From Eopsaltria australis (lineage: Eukaryota; Chordata; Aves; Passeriformes; Petroicidae), in NCBI GenBank assembly GCA_034509425.1, contig JAVTVJ010000023.1, forward strand, positions 1,240,001-1,304,000: a stretch of 64,000 nucleotides of DNA, given 5' to 3'. Below are positions 29,656 through 40,980 of the stretch, piece by piece (position 1 is the first letter of the stretch; each line of letters starts with the position of its first letter). The notes under the pieces were generated by a model. It saw nothing but the letters and a program-made list of their open reading frames with translations, was not told where the DNA came from and ran no database searches. A program made the translations under genes and the position numbers.

Positions 29656-30529
29656 AAGGCTTAGAAAAATATAATAGTATATTCTCTTTTTAAAATGCGT
29701 TGCACAGAGATGCAGGGAAAATAGAGCAAAGATCTCAGCTGCTTGTGCTGGCCAGGTCTGACAAGGCAAAGGAAGATCAAGAAGGGGTATTCGTGACACC
29801 TCAAGGTGCAAACTTTTTTTTAACAAAAATAATGAAAGTGAAATAATCTCAAATGTTTCCTTTGAATCCTCATTCTCCACCAGGGAAGAGTCTGTTGGCC
29901 ATTAAGTGTTCCTGAGTCTCAAACTGTAGCTCTAATGGGAATTGCTTAATATGTCATGTGTAGGACTAAAGCAAAGGTGAAAAAAAGAGTTACCATTAAG
30001 TAAACATTAGGGGGACAGGCAGATTTGTTTGAAAAAATTGTCCATGGAAGAGAAAGAAACAATATTTCAAATGAGAAAAGGTTACAAAACCAAGAGAAAT
30101 TGAAAATGCCATGGTAATTTTTTATTTTCTTGAGCGAGTTAGTTGAAACCTATGCACTTGGGAAGTAAATGTTTAAAACTATCTAAGCCAAAGTACTTCC
30201 CAAAGCCAGTATACCTTGTATATCTGTAACACCACAATTAGAACATTATTGCAAATATGGATGGCAAAGGGATACTGTTTATACAGGAGAAGAAATATCA
30301 TAGCCATTTGGAAATCTAACACTCAGTTCCTTTAAATGTGACATGTCATTGTTTTCCCAAGAGGTCACAGCTGGTAGTTAATACCATGCATATATTTTGG
30401 TATTTCTGAATTATGAATTTCCCCTTGAATTAACAGATCTCACAAAACTAACCCAGGCCATTGTCACTGCAGCACTGTTTGCAGCTCCTGCAGTGTAACA
30501 CTTCTGAATCCTAATTTATTGATGTTGAC

Positions 30530-30535
30530 ATTAAA
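30530..30535 (+). terminator. PTCHD4: Candidate variant poly(A) signal ATTAAA
   Basis: ATTAAA is the commonest variant of the poly(A) hexamer. This is the first one after the stop, about 0.9 kb downstream. No strong GT-rich element follows within 40 bases, so its use is uncertain. Confidence 0.25.
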
Positions 30536-30843
30536 TACTGAATATTAATCAAACAGGCGCTTTAAACGTAATGATGGATTGCATTTCACAGGCACAACGT
30601 GACCGTGTAGCAGCTGAGTCAGCTCTGGAGCACCTGCACAGTATTATCATTATATATTTGCTCCAAGGCACGAAGGGATATGTTTGCTGGTCCCTGCAAT
30701 ATGCTGCAGGAAGTGGGATTTTCCCCTTCTTTAAGCAAAACATTATTCAAAAACCTTGCCACACACTAAAAAAAAACACCTTGTAAAGGTTTGCATGGGG
30801 CCAGATAAACCCCTAGTTGCAAGAAGACAGATTGGTCCCCTGT

Positions 30844-30861
30844 GGGAAGGGGAGGGGAGGG
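30844..30861 (+). other. G-quadruplex-type motif in the probable 3' UTR
   Basis: Four G runs (3, 4, 4, 3) with loops of 2, 1 and 1 bases on the plus strand. This satisfies the G3+N1-7 pattern with very short loops. If transcribed in the PTCHD4 message it could fold as an RNA quadruplex about 1.2 kb after the stop. Function is inferred only. Confidence 0.7.
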
Positions 30862-32624
30862 TGTAATGTCTTTTTTATTGTTATTATTATTCCTAAATAT
30901 TTGAGTGTTGATCATCTGCAACATAAAGCTTGGTTATGGCAGTTGAAATTTCACAGGAGAGTGCAGTAAATCCGCAGTTACTATGTGGCACTAGAAATTG
31001 TACTGTAAAGGACTATGAATGACTTTCTCTGCTTTGTAAACTATTCAGCTTAGTAGCCCAAGGGAAGGGATGAAAACAGATCTAGCCATTTCAGTTTGCT
31101 CTCGGCCCAGTTCTGCACTGGAGCTTGCCATGTTGATCTCTCCTTTCAGTATTTTAAAAGGGCTTGCTTTCTACTCTCTGGAATATGGTATAGCATCACC
31201 TCCATGAGCAATGTCTTCCTGAACCTATAGTATCCATGAGGACACTGTGTAAAGATATCACTATATGGAGTGTCTTTGTCTACTTTGTATTACTTGTGGG
31301 TACCTTTAAAAGATAATCTGGAAGCTGTTTGCCTTCCAAAATGTGTATACCTGTCTATTTGTGGCTGATAACTCAGTCTCAAACCTGCAGAGTTTGCTGA
31401 TGAGGGTGTGTACATATGTTTTACTAAAAAGCTCTCTGCAACATGTTAATTCTTTGCTGTGTGACATGTCTCACCTCTTCCTGCTGTTTCATGGTTAGGG
31501 AGAGCCAGAAAAATTCACCTGCAGTACAAAAAAAAAAAAAAAGCCATTTGAATGCCAGTTCTAATGTTCATGAGCTGCTTCTGTTTCCAAGGAATGCAAT
31601 TCCACCTCTTCTCTATACTTTTTGTACTTTGCCATTATCGTTTGCCAAAAATGACCTCTGTGTTTTAGGAGTGGTCAAAGCTCTTGATTGTTCGAGGAAA
31701 CTTTTGAGTGCAACATGTCTTAGAGAGAGAGGAACTTTCTAGACAGGCAAAGCTTCCAAAATTTGAATCTAAAACTAAACTTCAGGGGTAGCTTGATCAT
31801 GGTTACTGGTTTGACCCAAATATTCAAGGGCCAGACACAGAACTGAGATCTAAATAGTTCAGTAAGGTGTAGGAGCAGGGGATGTTTGAATGTGGGATTA
31901 TGGCTCAGATGTGTCTCTAGTTGGGAAGTTTTTGCTGACCTTGATTTTCATCTTGATGACATTGTGCAATATCCATCCTGTTTTGAATTGTCAAGTTTTC
32001 CAAGCTTCTTTTTAGATTTCCCCCACTGCCCACACAAAACCTGGGTTGTTGCAGCACTGTGACCCTTGGTTATTTATCACTTCTGGAGGTGTCACCTGGG
32101 AAATTCCTGCTCTTCTCTTGAAGCCCAGATGTATCCCAGGGGTGTCTGTAATGCACTGTGTTGAGGGAAATAGCACTTTCCTAAGCCATCGAAACCAGGA
32201 TGCATCTCCTCTAATTTCAGACATTAGCAATGCAGATATTTATATCTGAACTTCCTTTATGGCCATAAGAGAGTGACAGACACTTGTGATCCATTTTACA
32301 TTTCATTAGAAGTAAATGAATTGCATTTTTTAAAATGCAGATTTCTGTCCATTAGTGATCAGCAATTGGCTCAAACATAGACATCAACAATGCAGACTCA
32401 TCCAAACTTGGGGAGATTAACCCCACTTAAAGTGACAAAATATCAAGAGGAAGAGAAAAAATTATAAACATGCCTCCCAAACTTTAATTTTAAGGACAAA
32501 TCCCAGGAATAACTCAGCTCAAATTTTATGTTTTGCTTATGAAGTTTTATACAAAGCAGATTGTTTAAAAAGCTGGAATTCCCTTAGCAGAGAATGGTGA
32601 GCCAAGACATCAGAAGATATCAAT

Positions 32625-32630
32625 ATTAAA
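32625..32630 (+). terminator. PTCHD4: Candidate variant poly(A) signal ATTAAA
   Basis: A second variant hexamer, about 3 kb after the stop, followed directly by 'ggtgggctc'. Only the hexamer supports it. Confidence 0.2.
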
Positions 32631-33587
32631 GGTGGGCTCATACAAAAGAACTAGAATTTGATGAGGTGTCAAACCTGCCCCTCTCAGAGTCATGCATGTG
32701 CAGTAGCACTTGTAAAACAGGCACCAAATATACAGATCACACACTGGGAATAGAAGGTTTATATTTTCCTGTCAATGCAGAAGTGAAGCAGAAAACAAAT
32801 CAGATCTTCTATGGATGTAATTTTTGCTGTTTTTGTCAACCAATTTCCACATCTACCAAAAAAGACCAGTGCATCTTTTACTTCTGCAGATTCACCAGTC
32901 TCTGTAGAACAAGGAAAAATGGAATAATTCTGGGATGGAGAGCCCACATTTTTTAATTCCTTCTACTTGTTTTTGCTTATTTTTCTTTCAATTCTTTTCA
33001 GTACATTATACCTTTTTCTACTGCACCTTTTCAGCTCAACTGGAGCTGCATAAGCACCTGTGAAGAAAGCACATAGCTCAAGTGAGCAATTTGACACTCT
33101 GATACATGCTGCATACTGGATCTTCATTACACACCTTTTTCCCCAGTTATCATAAATCCCCTGCAATACTGTGTATATTCCTTTAATGTCTGATTTTATA
33201 TATGGTCTAGATAATCCTCCAAGAGCCCTGTGTGCATTTCCTGCTCGGTTTGATTTCATTCCCACAAAGCATATTGCTTTGAATTCATTGTTGAGATAAC
33301 TCTGTTGAAGTCAACAGATTTATTGCCATGATATATTTGACTTTGCATGTCTTCTATCTGGTAAGAGGTGAAACCATGACAAATGAGCCTCTTACATTGT
33401 TGGTGTGCTTGCTGAACAATTTATCTCTCTATACTCTATAGCCATAGTTGCATGCTGCACTGGGGGGAGCTGCAGTGAATGTCTGTTTCTTTACACTTTG
33501 CTCTGTGGGCTCTTTTAATTAATCTATTCCTCTGTCTTTTCCTTTTTTTATTAGAGTTAAGTCTTCTTCTCTGTAGTCCATACTTGA

Positions 33588-33813
33588 TGTAGGTTTAGGT
33601 TAGATTTTAGGAAGATCTTGTTTACTGTGAGGGTGGTGAGGCTCTGGCACAGGCTGCCCAGAGAAGCTGTGGCTGCCCTATCCTTAGAGGAGTTGAAGGC
33701 CAGGTTGGGTGGGGCTTGGAGCAGTGTAAAGTGTGCCTCCCATTGCAGGTGGTTGGAACCAGATGGTCTTTAAGGTCCCTTCCAACTCAAACCATTCTAT
33801 GTTTCATAAATTT
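33588..33813 (+). repeat. CR1 LINE 3' end
   Basis: 'gttagattttaggaagatcttgtttactgtgagggtggtgaggctctggcacaggctgcccagagaagctgtgg', 'aggccaggttgggtggggcttggagcag', 'ggtctttaaggtcccttccaactcaaaccattctatgtttcat'. Plus orientation, 5' truncated, standard tail. It marks the first repeat after the PTCHD4 exon. Confidence 0.93.
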
Positions 33814-36800
33814 ATTGCCTAACAAAGCAATGCACTTTTTAAGGTCAAGGTAGATAAGGATGCATGGCACCTTGCATGCATAATTTAAAGAGATTATCTT
33901 CAGGGTTATCATTCTCAACTTTTTACTTCAAACAATTCCTATTTAGAACATAACCTACCATGTGTTAATGTCTATTCAAGTTCTTTGTACAACTCTAGTT
34001 TTGAAATTTTCTCTGATGGGAAGGAGAAGAACCAGGGGGGAAGGAAGAATATGCAGTTAAGTGGTTGTGTAATCAGCGTTCTTTTTTTCCCCAAAGGCTT
34101 TCACTGCTCTACTCTTAATTAAGTCACACTGAGTAGTAACTCTAGCATAATTAAGATTTATTTCAACGTAGTTATTCCATATTTCACTATGACAAGAGCT
34201 TGGCTTATTGTCTTTATGCAAGTACCATGCTAAGTCTCTGATTAATTTTTCAGTAATTATAAACTTTAATAAGTTATTTTTCATTGCAACACTAGGTTTT
34301 TGAGTACTTCAAGCTCTCATTTGATCTCCTAGGAAACACTGTAAGGAAGCAAAGCCAGGCAGTCAGTGAGCAAGGGAAGTGTTGTAGTGTTGGGGAAAAG
34401 GGATTTTTCACAAAGAGGCAGCATCTCCTCCAACAAGGCTTTAAACAAACAGTGATGCTCAGGATATCTGAGAAAATTAAGGTGAAGTGGAAACCAAGGG
34501 AAATGTTGTTTGGAGTGTAACCAAATTATTATAGACAGATAAAGCTTTGATTCTTCTTTCATAACTTCTTACACAGGCAAAAGGAATTTGAATAGGAAAG
34601 GAAACTGGATATGGAAAGCACCTCATCCATCACCTAAAATGAATCTTTTCACTGTAGTCTTGCATAAACAATGCCACACACCAGGTTAGTACAGGTTGCT
34701 CCACCTCAGCATGGCCTGTTGTCCATGGACAGCATGGGAGGGATTTCATGTGTATTTTCACAAACCCTTGGGGAGAAGATCCAGAACTGCTTCCTTACCT
34801 GACAGAGCTGTGGGTGAGGGCTGAAAGATGCAAGCACAGGTATTTCATGCCCCACTTGATCTCTCTCTGCCTTCCCATGAGCAGCAATACCATGAACCCC
34901 TGGTACCAACCCCATGCTGAGAGCTGGCATTTGCAATTTCCCCAGGAATAAATTGGAATTGTGATCACAGCAGCTCACAGGCTGACACAAGCTGATACAC
35001 CTCTGACCAAGAAGACTTCAAGGGCTTTTTTTAGAGGTGTTCTTTGAGAGATTCCCACTTCTCACTACAGAGCCCCACACAACACCTCACCAGCACTGGA
35101 GAGGTGTAAATTCTTCTGATATGGCAGCCAGGTAAAAGAATTTTCTGGAAGCTTTTCTTTTTAATCCTAGAATCATTCTGGAAATGCAATCTCTTTTTTT
35201 TTTTTTCCTCCTCAACCATTTCCCCAGCTCTTTCTACCTCCTTCATGGTTTGAAAGCAAAGGATCCAACGTGAAACTTGGATGCTCATCCTGCCCATGGC
35301 CGTGCAAAACATCGTTAACCACAAATCTGAGATGGGTTATGGATGTTCAGGTCAAACACAAGGATCTGGCTTTCTTGCCCACACAGGCAATCAAAACCCT
35401 GCTGAAAACAAGAAAATGTGAAGCAGTTCATCTTTCCTGGCTCTCTTTGTTTCCTCTCTGACATACCAGTGTGTCCACAACACTATTCTCATTTTTTTCC
35501 TGCTTCCTCATTAAAACAGAGTTTCTCTTTCCTGCTCCCTGAGGCTATCTTCTTTTTGCAGCTCAACTTATTTTGTGCTTCATTCTTCTCTGTGTGCTCT
35601 CAACCTCTTCAAAATTTCCCTATTTATTTTTGAAAATTCTGAGAGCATAACTCTGTTGAAATAAATGGAAGATGTTTCTGTGCTTCAAAGTGCAGCCTGT
35701 GGTACAGACCTAACTAATTTATAACAGAGCCCAAATAGCAAAATACATTCTTCAGACAGAAAAGTGTCTGTAAGAAAACTTGGAAAAAAATTAAGCCTAA
35801 ATTTCCATTTTTATGAGGTTTTTATCTCATAAACTTCTACTTGTGATTCCTTTATTTTAGGCATTTATTTTTCAGCACACTTTTATCATAGAAATGTCTA
35901 GATTTTCTCTGCTTTTCAGTCTCAGCAACAAAAATAAATGGACATTTCTTCATGCCCTCAAAAAGAAATTATTGCCCCTTCTTGGGAAAACTTTTTGTCA
36001 GATTTCTGTCCAGAGCACATTTTCTAGGCTTAATTGGACAAACCTCTGGAAACAAGCATTCTAATGGAAATGCTGATACAGCCTTAAATACAGAAAAATC
36101 ATTGGTACCTCAACAGTGTCCTGCTACATTCCAACCCCTCTGCATCTGCCTGCTGGACACTCCAGGCAGTATTCCTTACATGGATTGATAATCATCTTCA
36201 CCATGTGGGCAATATCAGCACATCAGAGTCTACCTGCTTATATAGCAAAATCATGAACAGATTGCCCAGCTTTTGCTGGAGAAGGGAAATATCCCAGGGT
36301 GAGGCAGTGTGGCAGCCCTGTATTCTGAGACTGCTGCTCAGTTCCCCATCTGTCTGTTGGATATTGCACTGAGTTCCTCTGTAAAGGACAGGAAGCATCA
36401 CTTTTCTTTCCATAAGCTGTTTGAGAATAGGACATGAGATATTTTAGATTTAGTCATGGATAGACTTTTTTTACACAGGGATTTGAATAGAGACGTCAAT
36501 CAAACAGAGTAAAAGTCTCCATGAAGAGAGAAATCTTAGTCCACAACGTCTTGCAATTCTGGCTTGATACTTCTCTGATCTTATTTTCTTTCATCAATAA
36601 GGACTGGACTTTTTTCACACTTCTCACATTGAAGATAATCCCTGACCTACAAAAACACCCTGTCTGCCAAAAGCAGACATTCTCTTGGAGGAAATCCCAT
36701 TGGTTTCAGCTCCATGTCAAGGGAGATTTTGCAGGATTTGGACAGCAGCGGTGTTAGGATGTACCTCCCCAGGCATAAGCCCTCATTCCCAACATGCAGA

Positions 36801-39800
36801 CCCAAATACTAAATATGTAGGATTAGTGGGATGTGTGATTTTGCCTCTACAGAAAAAGAAGGGGTCACTGCAAAATTCAGTTCTGAATTCACCATTAGGT
36901 GGAAAAACAAGGAGTGGCCAAGATGTCAGCCTTGCAGTTATTGTACCTGTGTGAGAATTTCAGAGAGGGCTCATCCAGCTGTGAAAGCTTGAACAGGGAC
37001 AGCATCATGCCCTGAGCAAGAATTTGTTCTCTACACACTACCTCAGAGAGCCACACTGCTCCTGAACAGCATCTTGGAGCCTGTCCTAAGTCCTGGGTTT
37101 GATAAAGTTGTAGCACAGAACCTAGGGTGCATCTTCTTCTTAAGACCAGGTGATTCCAGGTTTAACAATGACACAGGTATCAGAATTTAATCTTCAAAGC
37201 TATTAAATATCTAGAGAAATCCCTGGCACAGTTTTGCTCTAGGAAACCAGCTCTCTCCCCCATCAACCCCTGGGCACAGTGTGGGTGGCAGCATGGCCCA
37301 GGGACAATTCCCACCAGAGAATTTATTTACAGTTACCCAATTTTTAGACTACAGGATTGTTTTATAGTATGGACACTGACAGGCCACATCAGCCTCCTTC
37401 AGGGCTGCAGAGCAATCCTGACATTGCTTGATTTATTCTCAAAGTTATACCTTTATACAGCAATGCAGCTCAGGTTCATAGTGGTATTTTACATCTGAAG
37501 ATCTTCATCTGGCAAAGTACTCAAGTAAATGATTTAGTTTAATCAAATTCTAAAGTCTCATGGACTGGGACATCTTTAAATTTAAGCATGTGTTTAAATG
37601 CTGAGCTAAATAAGGATGCACTTATCTCTGTGCTTCAAGTTAAATAAGAGTGTTACAGAAAAAGAGGCCTTAAAAGAAAAGGCCTTTTTTCCCATAACAT
37701 ACTAAATTCTACAATTATAGTAGCAATTTCACAATACGTAGAAAAACCGTGCCAAGCACATATATTTTTCAGGGTTTCAATTTCCCTGATGTAAGACATC
37801 TCAGGGACATTTTAGTGATTTGTTACAGTCATACAACACTCAGGCAAGAACAAAGCCTAGCTGAGCACTTTTTCTGGAAAAAAAAATAGCAAGATATTTG
37901 ACTCAGAATGTGAATACAGTATTTTGTGATGTTAAAGCTCATTTCTAAAAGAAAAAATAAAACTTTTCATTTAATGTAATTCATTATTTCTTTCAAGTAA
38001 CACACTAGAGAAGTGCTGGATATGCCTCTATTATGAATAAGACAGGAATTGCTCAATGAAGTCAAATTCAGCTTTGTCAATAAAAAAGATAATAACACCC
38101 CCATCATAAAAAAAAAGTGGGCCTTGTGCCTAGTGTAAAATTTCTCATGGCATCATCTGTTGCTTTTTAATTCAATTAAATATGAATGGTGACATAAATA
38201 GGACAGAAGTGGAGAATCACATGTCCTCAGGCTGCATCTGGTAAGGAACACTTATGTACAATGGGAAGAGAAATCAAGTCCCCACTTGTACAGAAACAAA
38301 TGCAACTCTCAAGCCATAAACATGGTGCATAATCTCACTGGCTTCAGTGGAGCCATCAGGATACACATAAAGATATGGACATAAGTCTTTGCCAGTGTGA
38401 GGATTGGGATAAACTGATATTCTACTATGAAAAGGAAACAGAACTTCTTAAGCCAGACCTTTCCTCAAGATCCTTGGAAAGGTTCAGTGTAACTAATCTC
38501 TGTTTCTTCCAAGAACAATGCTATTTGAAAAAACTTTACCTGAAAACATAAACTCAGTAGGTGCACAGGCTCTATAATCATTTAAGTGTCTAATTGCAAA
38601 CTTTTCATGTCTCTTCATGAAGTAACTCTCCCCCTGGGATGCCTGCAGACAACATTTTATGGAAGTGTGTTACTGGATGGAAAGGGACACGCAAAAATCA
38701 GATATTAAAGGTGTCGCCTCCCAGGCTGCAGTCAAAGGAGAGAAACATGCACTGCAATTCCTTCAGCTCAGATGGATATTTTAGGATGAGGGTCCTTGCA
38801 CGAGTCTGGCAGCAGCTGCCAGAGCTGGGGAATAGTCTGGGATAACCAGTTCATAAACTTGAGTGCATGTGCATAAAATGGGGTCAGGCTGATGCCTCTG
38901 AGGCTTCTCTGTTCATTGTAACTGCAATGAAAATGCTGAGAAGTGGCTTTGGGTGATGGGCAGTAACCAGTCTGCTCTCTTAGTATGGTAGGGGTTAAGG
39001 TGGGCCGTTAGGGCTCCAGGAGGGCAGCTCAGGGACTGGAGCAGCACAAACAAGGCAGCTGTGAGCAGACTAAGAGACACTAAAACAAGGGCTGAATTAA
39101 GCAGGGTCTGTAAGGAGGATACAGGTCATTCTTTTCCATTATTTATTTCCATTTGCCCCTTTATTTTAATGCAGTGCTTGTTCTTTTTTTTCAGCCCATA
39201 ATGGTCAGCTTTTCAACCTCCCTTTAAGTTGCAGTATTTGCTTAACCTTTTTTTTTTTTTTTGTATGAATTTAGATTAGATGTTTAATTACTGGGATTTC
39301 TCAGGTGTAGGCAACTTTACTATGCTATGGATAAACAGCCTAAGTCAATATTGATTTCCCTCCCTTGTAAAGCTCCCTTGTTGCTGAAAACTGTTAACAT
39401 TTTTCAAGATTCTACCATGACCATATTTGTATAACAGCCTTTTACTGAGCTTGAAATTCTATACCAAACACTTATGTCTTTTAAAGACTGAAATCTTCAA
39501 TAAAATATGTTACCTGTCAATATTAGAATTTCCCCTTTCTTCAGTGGAAAGATATTCAATATTAATCCATATTACAGGACCATTTTGTCAGGTGCCTGTT
39601 GCCTTACATTAAGGTTTAGAGGAAATGAACAGGGTTTTTTTGAGAGCAAATGTGGAGCTAAGACCTTGGGCAGCAGCAGGAATGGGCACCTCCGTCCTCA
39701 CAAGAGGTACAGGGCATTTCAGGACTTGGGAAGAGTGGGTCAGAGCCAGGGAATTGGCAACCCTGAGCTGGCATATGGTCCCTCACTGGTTATCTGCAGA

Positions 39801-40429
39801 TAGGCAATTTACAGGTGCCCTGAAGCTGTGTGAAATGCAACCAAATGTTTCAATTTCCCAGACAGAGCTGGCTCCATAATGATCTCCACAGAACAGAATC
39901 CAGTTCCATTCCTCACCAAACACTTCTGCCAGTGGATCCTTTCTCACCAAGTTTTCTCTTGCTTTCCTGTTCAGCCTTCTCCCCTCTCCTCACAACCCCA
40001 GCAGCTCTCAGCTCCTCTTCCCACAGTGACAGAGTTGGAATTTCAAGCCCTTCCATGCAAAGGCATGGGGCAAGCCTACCCAGGATTTCTTGCCCGTCTC
40101 TGGGAAGACCAAGAGGATCTGCCCACATTGCATCCAGAGCTGCCCCATGGCTTTGGAGACCTGCCCCTGCCTCTGTGCTGCCTCTTCTCTTGCTTTTGAT
40201 AGTGCAGGTAGCAGCAAGAGCTTCCCTCAGACCCTGGAGTTAACAGCGAGCTTCTAAAAACACATTAAATCCTTCACACATTCACTGACATTCCTCCATC
40301 CAGTGCAAATGGGAATCTTTGGGCTTTGCCTTCAAGCCTTTGTTTGCATCCTGAAGTCCTGGTCTGTGGCACCCTGTCTAGAGGGAACTGGACTAAGATC
40401 ATGTGCCTGGTTTCCTTCCAAATGAAAAC
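33814..40429. other. Non-coding, nothing recognised apart from simple runs
   Basis: AT-rich intergenic or UTR sequence. The first canonical AATAAA after PTCHD4 on the plus strand is at 34947-34952, followed by 'ttggaattgtgatc'; further ones lie near 35662 and 35933. T runs occur at about 35191-35207 and 39248-39262. Overlapping frames at 39625-40243 (up to 137 codons) lie in a GC-richer patch with no recognisable protein. Confidence 0.45.
34947..34952 (+). terminator. First canonical AATAAA downstream of PTCHD4
   Basis: Canonical hexamer 5.3 kb after the stop codon, with a modest GT-containing stretch just after it. It could end a long PTCHD4 3' UTR, but a CR1 at 33588-33813 would then be inside the UTR. 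Confidence 0.2.
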
Positions 40430-40668
40430 AGGCAGAAAATACAACACAGCAAGTTTCACCTGAATGTGAGGAGGAACTTATTTACTGTGAGGGTGACTGG
40501 GAAATGGAGCAGATTGCCCAGAGAGGTTTTGGAATCTCCTTCTCTGGTGGTACTCCAAAGTCACCTCAACATGATCCTGAGTAATATGCTCTAAGGGACC
40601 CTGACTGAGGGAGGTGGGACTAGATGTCCTCCAGTTGTCCTTTCCAACCTGAACCATTTTTGTCTCAT
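40430..40668 (+). repeat. CR1 LINE 3' end
   Basis: 'gcagaaaatacaacacagcaagtttcacctgaatgtgaggaggaacttatttactgtgagggtgactggg', 'gattgcccagagaggttttggaatctccttctctgg', 'tagatgtcctccagttgtcctttccaacctgaaccattttt'. This belongs to the CR1 subgroup with the 'gaggaagaacttctttactgtgagggtgac' module. Plus orientation. Confidence 0.92.
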
Positions 40669-40814
40669 TTAACTAGGTGGGTATAAAGTAGATAATCTCT
40701 ATGCTTCTTCTAGCAGATTTATTTCAAGGGGAAAAAGAATTTTCCTCTATTACATCATAGCTATGAACACAGCATTACTTGGGAGAAGGTGTTGACAGCT
40801 GCCAAGGTGAACGA

Positions 40815-40980
40815 AGCAGAGAGCCACTGATGCCTCAGAAGTGTCCAAGGCCAGGTTGGATGGGGCTTGCAGCAACCTGGTCCAGTGAAAGGTGACCCTG
40901 ACCATGGCAGGGGGGTTGGAACTAGGGGATTTTTTAGGTCTCTCCCACCCAAACCATTCCATGATTCTATGATTCTATTT
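40815..40980 (+). repeat. CR1 LINE 3' end with intact octamer tail
   Basis: 'tccaaggccaggttggatggggcttgcagcaacctggtccagtgaaaggtgaccctgaccatggcaggggggttggaa', then 'cacccaaaccattccatgattctatgattctattt'. The tandem attctatg octamers are the clearest CR1 terminus in the window. It sits about 150 bases after another plus-strand CR1 of a different subgroup. Confidence 0.93.

Larger units (their letters stand above)
29656..33300 (+). other. PTCHD4: Probable PTCHD4 3' UTR and downstream flank
   Basis: Follows the stop codon without an intron-like signal that I can support. It has no repeat copies for almost 4 kb, which fits a long UTR. I found no canonical AATAAA on the plus strand before 34947. 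Variant ATTAAA hexamers occur at 30530-30535 and 32625-32630, and AGTAAA near 30160 and 30965. The real transcript end therefore cannot be fixed from the sequence. Frames of 60-115 codons on either strand are chance or shadows. Confidence 0.5.

Noticed and set aside
39625..40243. Overlapping plus frames of 84-137 codons
   Set aside because: Three frames are open together in a C-rich patch, which points to composition rather than coding. There are no motifs.
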